A DNA stretch of 64,000 bases from Ewingella allii (GCF_044430645.1 NZ_JAWUDN010000006.1:1-64000); one strand, 5' to 3'; shown: positions 1 to 7,620, counted from the stretch's first letter. Program-made: numbers and translations. Notes: generated by a model from the sequence alone, not told the origin.

Positions 1-110
1 GAGTCTTGAGGGGCGCGGCGATAGGCGCCCCTCAAGGCCGGTGTGGCGGCAGCGCACGGTTTTGACTTTAAAACGGTGTGGGCCGACGCCCACGACCTTG
101 ACCTTAAAGA
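1..110. repeat. Right end of a long intergenic repeat (copy R1)
   Basis: This stretch matches the right-hand ends of the repeats at 20354-21015 and 50892-51540. It begins inside the terminal hairpin, with 12-bp arms at 5-16 and 25-36 and loop GGCGATAG, and continues with the shared block GTGTGGCGGCAGCGCACGG. A second block, GTGTGGGCCGACGCCCAC, follows and also occurs in reverse in the left arm at 20354. The copy is cut by the window edge, so its left part is not visible. I see no coding potential of its own here. It sits just downstream of the last gene of the lipid operon. Confidence 0.8.
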
Positions 111-149
111 TGCAATTGAAAAGAAAGCGCACATGAGTCGCTCAACTCA

Positions 150-686
150 TCATTTCTTCTCAAAAAATAGAGTCACCTTCGCCACTTCCACCCCGAATTT
201 CTTAAGTGAAGTCACATTAAACAGATGCTTATCATCCTGCTGGAAAATCCAGTCGTCGAAGGTCAGGCGATAGGTGCTGCCGCTGGCTTTCACATCCATG
301 ACGTATTTCCAGTTGAAGGCGTTGCCTGCCGCATGGCCGGTGGCGGTGCCGATGATATCGCCCGCGGTGCCGCTGTAGCTGCCATCGTCCAGTTTGCGGA
401 TATGCCAGACGCGGGTCTGCTTCTCGCCGTCGTCATAGACGAAATCTTCATGCAATGTCAGGGTAGGGCCGACCACGTCGCCACGAATCTTCACCGAAAA
501 GCGCCGAGTCTGCTTGTTGGTGTAGTCCTGCACCATCCCGTAAGCCACGCTGTCGCCCTGGAAATAGCTAAAGATATCCAGCTTTGGCTGGGCCTGCTGG
601 TAATCCTTGATATCGGCGCTACAGCCTGCGAGAAAAATCAGGGTGAGCAGCATCAATCCTTTCAGAGCATTGCTTAATCTGAGCAT
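150..686 (-). CDS. DUF3833 family lipoprotein
   Basis: A predicted outer- or inner-membrane lipoprotein of 178 residues. The N-terminus is a lipoprotein signal with lipobox LAGC, Cys22 being the lipidated residue. The remaining 155 residues look like a beta-rich lipocalin-like fold with alternating polar/hydrophobic strands, as in DUF3833. Its biochemical function is unknown. It is the last gene of the leftward operon that starts with the MerR regulator, 15 nt behind the chalcone-isomerase-like gene. In many proteobacteria DUF3833 genes travel with CFA-synthase-like, DUF1365 and FAD-oxidoreductase genes, so a role in handling a modified lipid is a fair inference. The family call is firm, the role is not. 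Confidence 0.85.
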   Translation of the reverse strand: MLRLSNALKGLMLLTLIFLAGCSADIKDYQQAQPKLDIFSYFQGDSVAYGMVQDYTNKQTRRFSVKIRGDVVGPTLTLHEDFVYDDGEKQTRVWHIRKLDDGSYSGTAGDIIGTATGHAAGNAFNWKYVMDVKASGSTYRLTFDDWIFQQDDKHLFNVTSLKKFGVEVAKVTLFFEKK

Positions 687-701
687 GATAAATCCTCAAG
701 G

Positions 702-1223
702 TTATGGCGTGGTGTCGCCAATCAGGTCTTTGCGTAAATCGGGATATTGCGTAGCGGGCGACAACCAAATGGCGAGAAAGGCGTCGCGGAAATCTGCGCT
801 GAAATGCTCGCCAAGAGGCTCGGTCAACACGCTGTCGGGGGCGCGATAGTAAAACTGTCCGCCATCGGCATCCGCCAGAAAGGTGATTTGGCTGCCTTCG
901 CTGACGTCAGGCCAGGTTTTTGCCACCTGTTCAGACCAGCCGTTGTGCTGCGCCTTGGGCAATAACCCGAGTTTTTCCCACTGCTCGCCCGTCGCTTTTA
1001 CCAGCTCTTCCCGACTTATGCTGCGCAGATATTCAATGCTCAGCGCCTGCGGCCACTGCGCCGCCTGATAATGGCCATTCGGCGTGCGCAGCTGCGAGTG
1101 ATAAACGTCAAACGGCCCCCAGGTCAGGGTGGCGTGACCCACCTCCGGCCATGAGCTCCATGCAGGCGTGGCCTGCGCGGCGAACGCCATCAGCGACAGT
1201 AAACAGGCAAAAATCAGCTTCAT
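702..1223 (-). CDS. Chalcone-isomerase-like periplasmic protein
   Basis: A secreted protein of 173 residues with a cleavable signal peptide; the likely cut is after AQA near residue 18. The mature part resembles the bacterial chalcone-isomerase-like family, with a WGPFDVYHSQL stretch near residues 35-45 and a Y-x-x-P-D-S element near the end. Such bacterial proteins are not known to act on flavonoids, and related folds bind fatty acids, so lipid binding is more likely than chalcone isomerisation. It lies 15 nt before the DUF3833 gene and 94 nt after the CFA-like gene. A hairpin in that 94-nt gap may weaken expression of the last two genes. Confidence 0.8.
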   Translation of the reverse strand: MKLIFACLLSLMAFAAQATPAWSSWPEVGHATLTWGPFDVYHSQLRTPNGHYQAAQWPQALSIEYLRSISREELVKATGEQWEKLGLLPKAQHNGWSEQVAKTWPDVSEGSQITFLADADGGQFYYRAPDSVLTEPLGEHFSADFRDAFLAIWLSPATQYPDLRKDLIGDTTP

Positions 1224-1249
1224 GCGTGATCCTTGGGAAGACTTTTTCT

Positions 1250-1272
1250 CCTTCTCCTTTCAGAGGAGAAGG
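1250..1272. repeat. Short GGAGAAGG-type palindrome
   Basis: Arms CCTTCTCC (1250-1257) and GGAGAAGG (1265-1272) form a perfect 8-bp stem. It lies in the gap between the CFA-like and chalcone-isomerase-like genes, inside one transcription unit. It resembles the purine/pyrimidine palindromes at 15118-15141 and 51184-51214 and may be a small dispersed repeat, or a processing or stabilising stem-loop in the operon mRNA. It has no U-tract, so it is not a typical terminator. Confidence 0.5.
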
Positions 1273-1317
1273 CTGGGATGAAGGGTGGTTTGAAGCGTGC
1301 TCAATGCACGGAGAGGG

Positions 1318-2547
1318 TTATCGCCTCTCAACCGTCATCTGTACCGTGCTAATGGTCCTCGCCCTGAACCCCGCCTCGCAGTAGCAGAGATAAAACAGCC
1401 ACAGGCGGCGGAAGCGATCGTCGCTGTCGGGGACGGTTTGGCCATTCCAATAATTGACCACCCGCTCGCGCCATTCGTGCAGGGTGCGGGCGTAGTCGGA
1501 GCCAATATCGAACAGGTCGCGAACCACTAAGCCGGTGTGGCGCGTCATGACCTCGCTCATGGCGGTGATAGACGGCAGGAAGCCGCCGGGGAAAACGTAG
1601 CGCTGGATAAAATCGACGTTGCGGCTGTAATACTTGTAGCGCTGGTCGGCGATGGTGATGGCCTGCAAGGCCATGCGACCCTGAGGTTTCAGCAGCTCGT
1701 TACAGCGTTTGAAGAAGGTCGGCAGGTAGCGTTTGCCAACGGCCTCGATCATTTCGATGGAAACCAGCTTGTCGTACTGCCCGCGCAGGGCGCGATAGTC
1801 CTCGAACAGCACAGTGACGCGGTCGCTCAATCCGGCCTGTTCAATGCGTTTCACCGCAAAATCGAACTGCTCGCGGGAAATGGTGGTAGTAGTAACCCGG
1901 CAGCCGTACTCGCGGGCGGCGAATTCGGCCATCGCCCCCCAGCCAGTGCCGATCTCCAATAAATGGTCTTCGGCACGTAGCTGTAATTGCTCACACAGGC
2001 GGCGCATTTTGGCCTGCTGCGCCTGTTCAAGCGTCATCTGCGGGTCTTGAAACCACGCCGACGAATAGAGCATTTGGCTATCAAGGAAGCCCTGATAGAA
2101 CTCATTCCCTAAGTCGTAATGGGCCGAAATGTTCTTACGCGCCTGCTTGCGGCTGTTGCTGCGCAGCAGGTGAATCAGGCCGTTGACCGGCGTACTTAAC
2201 CAACTCAGGCGCGCTTCGATTTTATCCACCAGACCCAAGTTCTCAGCCAAGAGTTGCAAAACGGCAGTCAGGTTGGGCGTCGTCCAGTCGCCGTCGATAA
2301 AGCTCTCACCCGCCGCAATGCTGCCACCGAGCAAAACGCGGCGATAGGCGCGCAGCCGTTGCACTTCAATCACCCCTTGTAAGGGCGAGTGCTCCTCGCC
2401 AAAGAACAGCGTCTGGCCGCCCGGCTCCTGAATAGTCAGGCCCGCGCCGCGTAGCTGTTTCAGCACGCTGAGGATCAAACCCCGCGCCGCTCGACTACGA
2501 CGACTGTCTGCGCCCTCACGGGCAAGCTGCACATCTGGATGGCTCAT
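1318..2547 (-). CDS. Cyclopropane-fatty-acyl-phospholipid synthase family methyltransferase
   Basis: A SAM-dependent methyltransferase acting on unsaturated acyl chains of membrane phospholipids. At 409 residues it is slightly longer than E. coli Cfa (382). The N-terminal 130 residues are the CFA accessory domain. The SAM motif LEIGTGWGAMAEFA lies near residue 197 and the conserved FYLCYCEAGF block near the C-terminus. The linked FAD-oxidoreductase and DUF1365 genes are typical of the second CFA-like clade rather than housekeeping cfa. Members of that clade in light/singlet-oxygen regulons can make methylated or furan-type fatty acids. Which product is formed here cannot be read from sequence. 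It starts 3 nt after the DUF1365 gene, so the two are co-transcribed. Confidence 0.9.
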   Translation of the reverse strand: MSHPDVQLAREGADSRRSRAARGLILSVLKQLRGAGLTIQEPGGQTLFFGEEHSPLQGVIEVQRLRAYRRVLLGGSIAAGESFIDGDWTTPNLTAVLQLLAENLGLVDKIEARLSWLSTPVNGLIHLLRSNSRKQARKNISAHYDLGNEFYQGFLDSQMLYSSAWFQDPQMTLEQAQQAKMRRLCEQLQLRAEDHLLEIGTGWGAMAEFAAREYGCRVTTTTISREQFDFAVKRIEQAGLSDRVTVLFEDYRALRGQYDKLVSIEMIEAVGKRYLPTFFKRCNELLKPQGRMALQAITIADQRYKYYSRNVDFIQRYVFPGGFLPSITAMSEVMTRHTGLVVRDLFDIGSDYARTLHEWRERVVNYWNGQTVPDSDDRFRRLWLFYLCYCEAGFRARTISTVQMTVERR

Positions 2548-2550
2548 GGG

Positions 2551-3267
2551 TCAGTCCTTATCAGCAGGAGGGTGAGCGTAAATAGGGGCGCGTTTCAGCC
2601 ACAGTTTCAGGGCCTGCCAGTAAATGGTGACGGCGGTTTTCATCGTCATCAGCGGTAACTGCCATAGCTGTTTACGCAGAGTTTGTCGGGTCAGCGGCTG
2701 TGCCCTGAGAGTCAGGGTGGCGTCGAATTCCCGGGTTTTGCGATGGTTCTCAATATGCACCAACAACTGCTTGCCCGGCGGGGTTAGCCGCCAGTGGTAC
2801 ACCATGTCCATAGGGTTGAAAGGCGAAACGTGAAAGGCTTTCGCCACGGGCTGGCTTCCATCGGGTAGCACGGCGTAGGTATGGCGCTCGTTCCACGGCG
2901 TGTTGCGCACTTCGGCCAGCATCCAGCGCAGTTCACCCAGATGGTCATACAGGTAGTAAAAGTTGACCGGATTAAAGTACAGGCCGAAGTAGCGCAGCTG
3001 GCAGAGCAGCATCACGCGGCCCGTCAGGCGTTCGCCGGTCAGTTCGGCAATGCGTTCCTGCGCTTTGGTTTTGATGTCGCCGCCGCCCAGATAGTCGCTG
3101 CGCTTAAAGGTCGCGGAGGAGAACTTCTCCAGCCGAATCCCTGCCTGATGTAGCTCATCCAGCTCATCGAGATCGATAAGCGGCATAAAGATCCCATAGT
3201 TGAATGCGTGATCGACCGGGGTAAACCGGCGATGACGCACATTGCCAACATACAGGGTGCTGTTCAT
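2551..3267 (-). CDS. DUF1365 domain-containing protein
   Basis: A 238-residue protein with the DUF1365 signature: an opening LYVGNVRHRRFTP, RYFGLYFNPVNFYYLYD near residue 93, and V-x-K-AFHVSPFNPM near residue 143. The enzymatic role of DUF1365 is not established. It almost always lies beside FAD-dependent amine-oxidase-like and CFA-synthase-like genes. Its start overlaps the end of the FAD-oxidoreductase gene by 4 nt, which implies translational coupling. A part in the same lipid-modifying reaction series is inferred from this coupling. Confidence 0.9.
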   Translation of the reverse strand: MNSTLYVGNVRHRRFTPVDHAFNYGIFMPLIDLDELDELHQAGIRLEKFSSATFKRSDYLGGGDIKTKAQERIAELTGERLTGRVMLLCQLRYFGLYFNPVNFYYLYDHLGELRWMLAEVRNTPWNERHTYAVLPDGSQPVAKAFHVSPFNPMDMVYHWRLTPPGKQLLVHIENHRKTREFDATLTLRAQPLTRQTLRKQLWQLPLMTMKTAVTIYWQALKLWLKRAPIYAHPPADKD

Positions 3268-4577
3268 GATGCGGCCCGCTCGGCGCGAGGTTGCAGCAGC
3301 GCAGGATGGGTTTTCAGCATCTCTTCCACCACGTCTTTGGCGCTGTTGACCCCATCTTCATGGAAGCCGTTGTACCAATACGCGCCGCAGAACCAGCTGC
3401 GATGGTGGCCGTTAATCCAGCCGCGTTGCAGCTGGGCGCAGTGGCTAGCGAGGTTCAGCACCGGGTGCATATAGTGGGCGCGGAACAGGATTTTGCTTTC
3501 GTCTACTGGCGTCGTCGGGTTGAGCGACACGCAGAAGGTGTGCGGCGCGTCCAGCCCTTGCAGGATGTTCATGTTGTAAGTGACGCTGGCGCGGCGGGTG
3601 TTAGCGTCCGGGAATTCAACTGGCAATTGATAATTCCAACTGGCCCAGGCGCGTTGCTGTTTCGGCAGATGGCGGCGGTCAGTGTGCAGAATCACCTCAT
3701 TTGACTGATAAGGCAGCGCGCCCAGAATATCTTTTTCATCCTCGGTGGCATTTTCCCCCAGCAGTCTCAGGGTTTGGTCGGCGTGACAGGCGAAAATCAC
3801 CTGATCAAAATGCTCGGCCCCGCGCGAGGTTTGCAGGGTGACGCCCGCCCCGTGGCGCACCACGCTGTGAACCGGCGTGGTGGTCAATAGCTCGACGCTG
3901 GCGGGTAACTTTTGCTGCATGCGGCGGATATATTCCCGCGAGCCGCCCGGCACCACCATCCACTGCGGGCGGTTGGTGACGTCCAGCAGGCCGTGATTCT
4001 CGAAAAAGCGCAAGAACAGCGACAGCGGGAATTTGGACATGTCGTCCAGCGACGATGACCAGATCGCCGCGCCCATCGGCAGAATGTAGTGCAGGGCAAA
4101 AAAGTCGGAAAACTGGTTTTGGTCCAGCAAATCGCCGAGGGTCACTTCATCATTGGCCGGGTTATTCAGGCGCATTTTGCACAGTTTGTTGAAGCGCAGA
4201 ATTTCCCGCAAGAAGCGCCAAAACTTAGGCTTAAACAGATTGCGCCGCTGGGCAAACAGGGTGTTGAGGGTGTGGCCATTGTACTCCAGCCCGCTGGCCG
4301 GGTTATGCACCGAAAAGCTCATTTCGGTTGGCTGGCCCTGAATACCCAATTCGCGCAGCAGCGCGATGAAATTCGGATAGGTGCGGGTGTTGTACACGAT
4401 AAAGCCGGTATCAATGGCGTAATCGCGCCCGTCGAGAGACACGTCCACCGTGGCGGTGTGCCCGCCCAGCGTGTCGGCGGCTTCAAACAGGGTGATATCA
4501 CAGTTTTGGGACTGTTTGGACAGCATCCACGCGCAGCTAAGCCCGGAAATTCCGCTGCCGATAATGGCGACTTTCAT
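3264..4577 (-). CDS. FAD-dependent amine-oxidase-like oxidoreductase
   Basis: A flavoenzyme of 437 residues. The N-terminal Rossmann motif GSGISGLSCAW (residues 7-17) and the following acidic residue in FEAADTLGGH are the dinucleotide-binding signature of the amine oxidase/phytoene desaturase superfamily. An IDTGFIVYN stretch and a C-terminal WFCGAYWYNGFHEDGV stretch are typical of the subgroup found next to DUF1365. This subgroup is thought to oxidise or desaturate lipid chains, not amines. It has no transmembrane segment. It sits 6 nt after the SDR gene and overlaps DUF1365 by 4 nt. Confidence 0.88.
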   Translation of the reverse strand: MKVAIIGSGISGLSCAWMLSKQSQNCDITLFEAADTLGGHTATVDVSLDGRDYAIDTGFIVYNTRTYPNFIALLRELGIQGQPTEMSFSVHNPASGLEYNGHTLNTLFAQRRNLFKPKFWRFLREILRFNKLCKMRLNNPANDEVTLGDLLDQNQFSDFFALHYILPMGAAIWSSSLDDMSKFPLSLFLRFFENHGLLDVTNRPQWMVVPGGSREYIRRMQQKLPASVELLTTTPVHSVVRHGAGVTLQTSRGAEHFDQVIFACHADQTLRLLGENATEDEKDILGALPYQSNEVILHTDRRHLPKQQRAWASWNYQLPVEFPDANTRRASVTYNMNILQGLDAPHTFCVSLNPTTPVDESKILFRAHYMHPVLNLASHCAQLQRGWINGHHRSWFCGAYWYNGFHEDGVNSAKDVVEEMLKTHPALLQPRAERAAS

Positions 4578-4583
4578 AGGTTT

Positions 4584-5300
4584 CTACCTCACCAGTCGTT
4601 GAGTCAGGCGCTTTTGCAGCGCCAGTGGCAGCAATGCGATGGTTTTGAGCAGCAGGGAGAGGCGGGGAGGAAAAGCGATTTCACTCGCGCCTTTCGCCAG
4701 CCCTTTACGAATATAGGCCGAAGCCTGTTCAACGGTGATCATCATCGGCATTGGGAAATCATTGCGATCGGTGAGCGGCGTTTTCACAAAGCCCGGCAAA
4801 ATCGTGGAAACGTGAATATTGCGCGGCCCTAAATCCAAAGCCAGCGAGCGGGAGAAGTAGGCCAGTGCGGCTTTCGACGCGCCATAGGCTTCGGCGCGAG
4901 GCAAGGGCACCAGCGAGGCGGTTGAGCCGACCAGCGCCACGCGGCTGCCCGCCGCCATGCCCGGCAAAATCGCATCAAGGCAGTTAACCGGGCCGATAAG
5001 ATTGGTGTTAATCACCCGCGTCACGCTTTCGGCATCCACCACCCCGTTATCGAGATATTCGCAGGTCCCGGCATTCAGAATCACTAAATCGGCCTGCACC
5101 CATGCCATCGCCTGGCGGGTGAGCGCCAGATCGGTCATATCAAAGCTCAGGGTTTCGATGTTGCTGTGCAAGCGCGTCAGGGCTTCCAGCTTTTGCGGGT
5201 CGCGCCCGCAGGCGGTGACTTTCCAGCCGTCGGCGGCGTAGTCCAGCGCAAGTTGTTTGCCAATGCCTGAACTGGCACCGGTTATCAGAACATGATTCAT
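4584..5300 (-). CDS. Short-chain dehydrogenase/reductase
   Basis: A classical SDR of 238 residues. The cofactor motif TGASSGIG lies at residues 7-14, NAG near 76 and the catalytic YGASK near 138, with the catalytic Ser about 13 residues earlier in LVGSTAS. It probably reduces or oxidises a carbonyl/hydroxyl on an acyl or lipid substrate with NAD(P)H; the substrate is unknown. The start overlaps the NTF2-like gene by 4 nt and the FAD-oxidoreductase gene follows 6 nt later, so it belongs to the operon core. Confidence 0.9.
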   Translation of the reverse strand: MNHVLITGASSGIGKQLALDYAADGWKVTACGRDPQKLEALTRLHSNIETLSFDMTDLALTRQAMAWVQADLVILNAGTCEYLDNGVVDAESVTRVINTNLIGPVNCLDAILPGMAAGSRVALVGSTASLVPLPRAEAYGASKAALAYFSRSLALDLGPRNIHVSTILPGFVKTPLTDRNDFPMPMMITVEQASAYIRKGLAKGASEIAFPPRLSLLLKTIALLPLALQKRLTQRLVR

Positions 5301-5752
5301 GCTTTTAGCCTCGCCTTCAGCGCCTTAACGGCTCGCCCCAGAAGTGGCACGTGCTCATAGAGCATGGCCCCTAAATCGTAATAATCTCGCTGATAAATCA
5401 CCTGATCTTCAGCCAGTTTTAAATGGCTAATGCCATCCAGATAGAGCGTCCCACCCTTTTTTAACGAGGGGTGAGAGTAGGCCATACACCACACCAGCGT
5501 GGCTTCATCGCCACTCACTAAGGTTTGCTGAATATCGAAACGGCAGTCGTTAACGCTTTTTAGCAATTGGCGAAAGTAGCCCTCGAGGGCGGCAATGCCG
5601 TCGTGCTGGCCCACTGGGTCAATAAATACCACCTGCGGGTGGTAGATTTGCGCTAGTTGGGGCAGCGAGCTTTGGTCGAGCTGGCGATAAACTTCCGCCA
5701 ACTGCGCTAGCGTTTTCTGTACCGATTCAGACTCAGTGACCTTCAGTGTCAT
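5297..5752 (-). CDS. NTF2/SnoaL-like family protein
   Basis: A 151-residue protein of the nuclear transport factor 2-like superfamily, a cone-shaped fold used for binding or isomerising small hydrophobic substrates. The conserved order is an N-terminal helix (LAEVYRQLDQ), a Y-H-P-x-V-x-F-x-D-P-V-G strand near residue 43, and a C-terminal D-G-I-S-H-L block followed by QRDYYD. Nothing here fixes a catalytic function. Its start lies within the end of the MerR gene (20-nt overlap) and its stop overlaps the SDR start by 4 nt, so translation is probably coupled on both sides. Confidence 0.85.
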   Translation of the reverse strand: MTLKVTESESVQKTLAQLAEVYRQLDQSSLPQLAQIYHPQVVFIDPVGQHDGIAALEGYFRQLLKSVNDCRFDIQQTLVSGDEATLVWCMAYSHPSLKKGGTLYLDGISHLKLAEDQVIYQRDYYDLGAMLYEHVPLLGRAVKALKARLKA

Positions 5753-6512
5753 GGGATTCTTCTGCCTCGTTCAATAGCACGCTGCTGCCGAGAAGTTGCA
5801 CCGGGATCCCCTGTGCATGCCACTGGGCCAGCTTGTTTTTCTGCACGCGCGTCAGGCGGCCTTCCGACCACATTAAAATCTGATGCACGTTCAGGTTTTC
5901 CAGATAAGGCTCGTCTACCGGCTGCGGCAGCAGGTCTATCTGCACGCCTTCTTCGCTACGAATAATGGCTTCGAGCCACAGTTCGATGCTGTCCATCTCG
6001 CCCCAGCCCATCAGCACTACGCGCACGCCGGGTTTTTTGCGCGCGGCGTTGAGGCACATTACCGCGTGCTCGATCAGCATGCCGTCGAGCAAATGGCGCA
6101 GCAGGTGCAGAGAAGGGCCGCCAGAGCCGAGGCGTTTTCTCAATGGGCGAATGACGTTGTTGATGAGCGCCATTGCCGGATATTCACGGCCCAGTTCGGC
6201 CAGCAGTTGGCGCACCTTATGCATGCTGCTCTCTTGCAGGGCGGTGAGCAGGCGCTGTTCCGACTGAGCCCAGCCGCTCGGCAGCGGCGCGACAGTGCCT
6301 TCGAGCAGCGCTCTGACTTGCCCGACCGGCACGCCGCGGTTAATCCAAGACAAAATGGTGCGAATGGTGTCGATGTCGTTATCGTCGAACAACCGATGAC
6401 CACCTTCGCTGCGCTGTGGCTTGAGCAGCCCGTAGCGCCGTTGCCACGCCCGCAGCGTGACAGGGTTGATACCGCAGATACGCGCCACTTCCCCTATGCT
6501 GTACAGAGACAT
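5733..6512 (-). CDS. MerR-family transcriptional regulator (LitR/MlrA-like)
   Basis: A 259-residue regulator with an N-terminal MerR helix-turn-helix: YSIGEVARICGINPVTLRAW, then RRYGLL and GGHRLFDDNDI. The C-terminal 180 residues resemble the MlrA/LitR/CarH sensor region, but the DxHxxG motif that ligates cobalamin in the photosensory members is absent. It is therefore probably not a B12 photoreceptor itself. The start at 6512 is preferred over one 36 nt upstream because a strong AGGAGG lies 5 nt before it. The gene leads the lipid operon and two TTGTACAA palindromes lie 57-86 nt upstream, so autoregulation of the whole operon is likely. No photolyase gene accompanies it here, unlike in many relatives. 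Confidence 0.88.
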   Translation of the reverse strand: MSLYSIGEVARICGINPVTLRAWQRRYGLLKPQRSEGGHRLFDDNDIDTIRTILSWINRGVPVGQVRALLEGTVAPLPSGWAQSEQRLLTALQESSMHKVRQLLAELGREYPAMALINNVIRPLRKRLGSGGPSLHLLRHLLDGMLIEHAVMCLNAARKKPGVRVVLMGWGEMDSIELWLEAIIRSEEGVQIDLLPQPVDEPYLENLNVHQILMWSEGRLTRVQKNKLAQWHAQGIPVQLLGSSVLLNEAEESHDTEGH

Positions 6513-6567
6513 AGATCCCTCCTGAATATTCGTACTTCTTCCCTTCACTCTAGCCGTTATGGGGAAA

Positions 6568-6598
6568 GTTGTACAAGTTTATTATTGTTGTACAAGTT
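6568..6598 (-). promoter_or_regulatory. Paired operator for the MerR-led lipid operon
   Basis: Two identical 12-mers, GTTGTACAAGTT, occur at 6568-6579 and 6587-6598, 19 bp start to start. Each contains the palindrome TTGTACAA, so two dimers would bind nearly the same face of the helix. TGTACA-type cores are known for LitR/CarH-family operators in other bacteria. On the minus strand each palindrome supplies a TTGTAC that could serve as a -35 element. That fits binding over the promoter and repression until a signal arrives, but I see no convincing -10. Confidence 0.75.
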
Positions 6599-6600
6599 GA

Positions 6601-6945
6601 GAGCGGCTGCCCACACAAAACCTTGCGTTGCCACGCAAACTGGCCCAGAAGGCGCGTAAGCGCGCGCCCTCTGGACTCCCGCGCTTTTTATCGCTGCGTG
6701 TTCGAGGCTTCGCAGGGTCGGAATGGACATGTTTCAGCAGCCGCAGTGTTTGTCGCGAAGTGCCGTCGCTTAGGCGATTTCCTCAGTTCGGGCTTACTCG
6801 GCCTCTGGCCTCGCCCTTCGGGTCGTTGCTATGCAACGCTGTCTCGCTTCGCTCGGCTCGAGCCATAGGTCTCGAACCACTCCCTCGGCGTCACTCCTGA
6901 ATGCGACTTACTAGCTTTTCAATCGTGCCGTTTCAGGGGAGGTTC
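6601..6945 (+). repeat. Long intergenic repeat, single unit (copy R2)
   Basis: One unit of the repeat family in forward orientation. In order it contains CCTTGCGTTGCCACGCAAACTGG, a variable hairpin (arms 6645-6656 and 6663-6674, loop TAAGCG), GGACATGTTTCAG, the core stem TCGC-TTAG-GCGA (6766-6777), the GTCTCGAACCACTCC block, GGCGTCACT and a closing CCGTTTCAG. It carries an extra GC-rich insertion around 6795-6860 that the other copies lack. Short open frames across it are out of phase between copies and look non-coding. It separates the MerR operator from the XRE/cupin gene. Confidence 0.85.
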
Positions 6946-6984
6946 TTTGTTTTATCCATATTGCTTAAATCCCATATATGGAAT

Positions 6985-7006
6985 AAATTCTCGATATTGA
7001 GAATTT
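6985..7006 (+). promoter_or_regulatory. Palindromic operator before the XRE/cupin gene
   Basis: A perfect inverted repeat, AAATTCTC - N6 - GAGAATTT, ends 13 nt before the ATG at 7020. Its position over the likely transcription start suggests an autoregulatory site for the XRE protein. A second, imperfect palindrome centred on CATATATG lies just upstream (about 6968-6984). Confidence 0.6.
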
Positions 7007-7019
7007 AAGAGGCGTGGCG

Positions 7020-7589
7020 ATGGAAGATGAAAATCTAAATGATGATATGCGGTTGGCGGAGCGGTTGGCTTGGCTAAGGGTGAATCAGGGCTGGTCGCTG
7101 GAGGTGCTGGCAGCGCAAACGGGGATCAGCCGGGCGACGCTTTCGCGCATCGAGCGGGGCGAGACTAGCCCGACGGCGTCTCTGCTGGGCAAGCTCAGCG
7201 CGGCTTATGGCTTAACCACTTCGCGGCTGTTAATGACGCTGGAGGATAACCCGCCGGAGCTGATTCGCCACGGGCAGCAGTCGGTGTGGCGCGACACGGC
7301 GACCGGGTTTGAGCGGCGTTCGGTGTCGCCACCGGCCCATGGCTATCGTGTTGAACTGATGACCGGCAAGTTGCAGGCTGGCGCCACTATCTCCTATGAC
7401 TCGCCGCCGGTGGCGGGCCTTGAGCAACATATTTGGGTGCTGGAGGGCGTGCTGGAACTGACGCTCGACCAGCGCCAGTTCAGGCTGGAGAAGGGGGATA
7501 GCATGCGATTCCTGCTGTTCGGCACCTCGGCTTTCCACGTGCCCGGCCCTGATGACGCCCATTACCTGATCGCTATTTCCCGGCCTTAA
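7020..7589 (+). CDS. XRE-family regulator with C-terminal cupin
   Basis: A 189-residue cytoplasmic regulator. The N-terminal helix-turn-helix runs LAWLRVNQGWSLEVLAAQ then TGISRATLSRIERGETSPT (about residues 15-55). The C-terminal half is a cupin barrel with the pattern E-QH-W-V-LEG near 135-145 and L-x-K-GD-S-x-R near 155. This architecture usually senses a small metabolite and controls neighbouring genes. ATG at 7020 is preferred to the GTG at 7014 because of spacing from the AAGAGG ribosome site. Two GNAT genes follow in the same direction, and the palindrome at 6985-7006 is the probable operator. Confidence 0.88.
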   Translation: MEDENLNDDMRLAERLAWLRVNQGWSLEVLAAQTGISRATLSRIERGETSPTASLLGKLSAAYGLTTSRLLMTLEDNPPELIRHGQQSVWRDTATGFERRSVSPPAHGYRVELMTGKLQAGATISYDSPPVAGLEQHIWVLEGVLELTLDQRQFRLEKGDSMRFLLFGTSAFHVPGPDDAHYLIAISRP

Positions 7590-7620
7590 CCTTTAAACCA
7601 TCCTGAGGAGGAAGCTCTGT

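Noticed and set aside
5733..6512. Cobalamin-dependent photoreceptor
   Set aside because: The C-terminal domain lacks the DxHxxG signature needed to bind B12, so only the LitR/MlrA-like fold is claimed.
6861..6890. GGTCTCGAACCACTCC in the repeats as a tRNA T-arm
   Set aside because: No acceptor stem, anticodon arm or CCA end can be folded around it, and the motif recurs in each repeat unit as part of another structure.
6569..6900. Overlapping open frames of 90-99 codons within repeat R2
   Set aside because: They lie wholly in the repeat, are not kept open in R3 or R4, and have no ribosome site or recognisable domain. The sequence is better explained by conserved hairpins.
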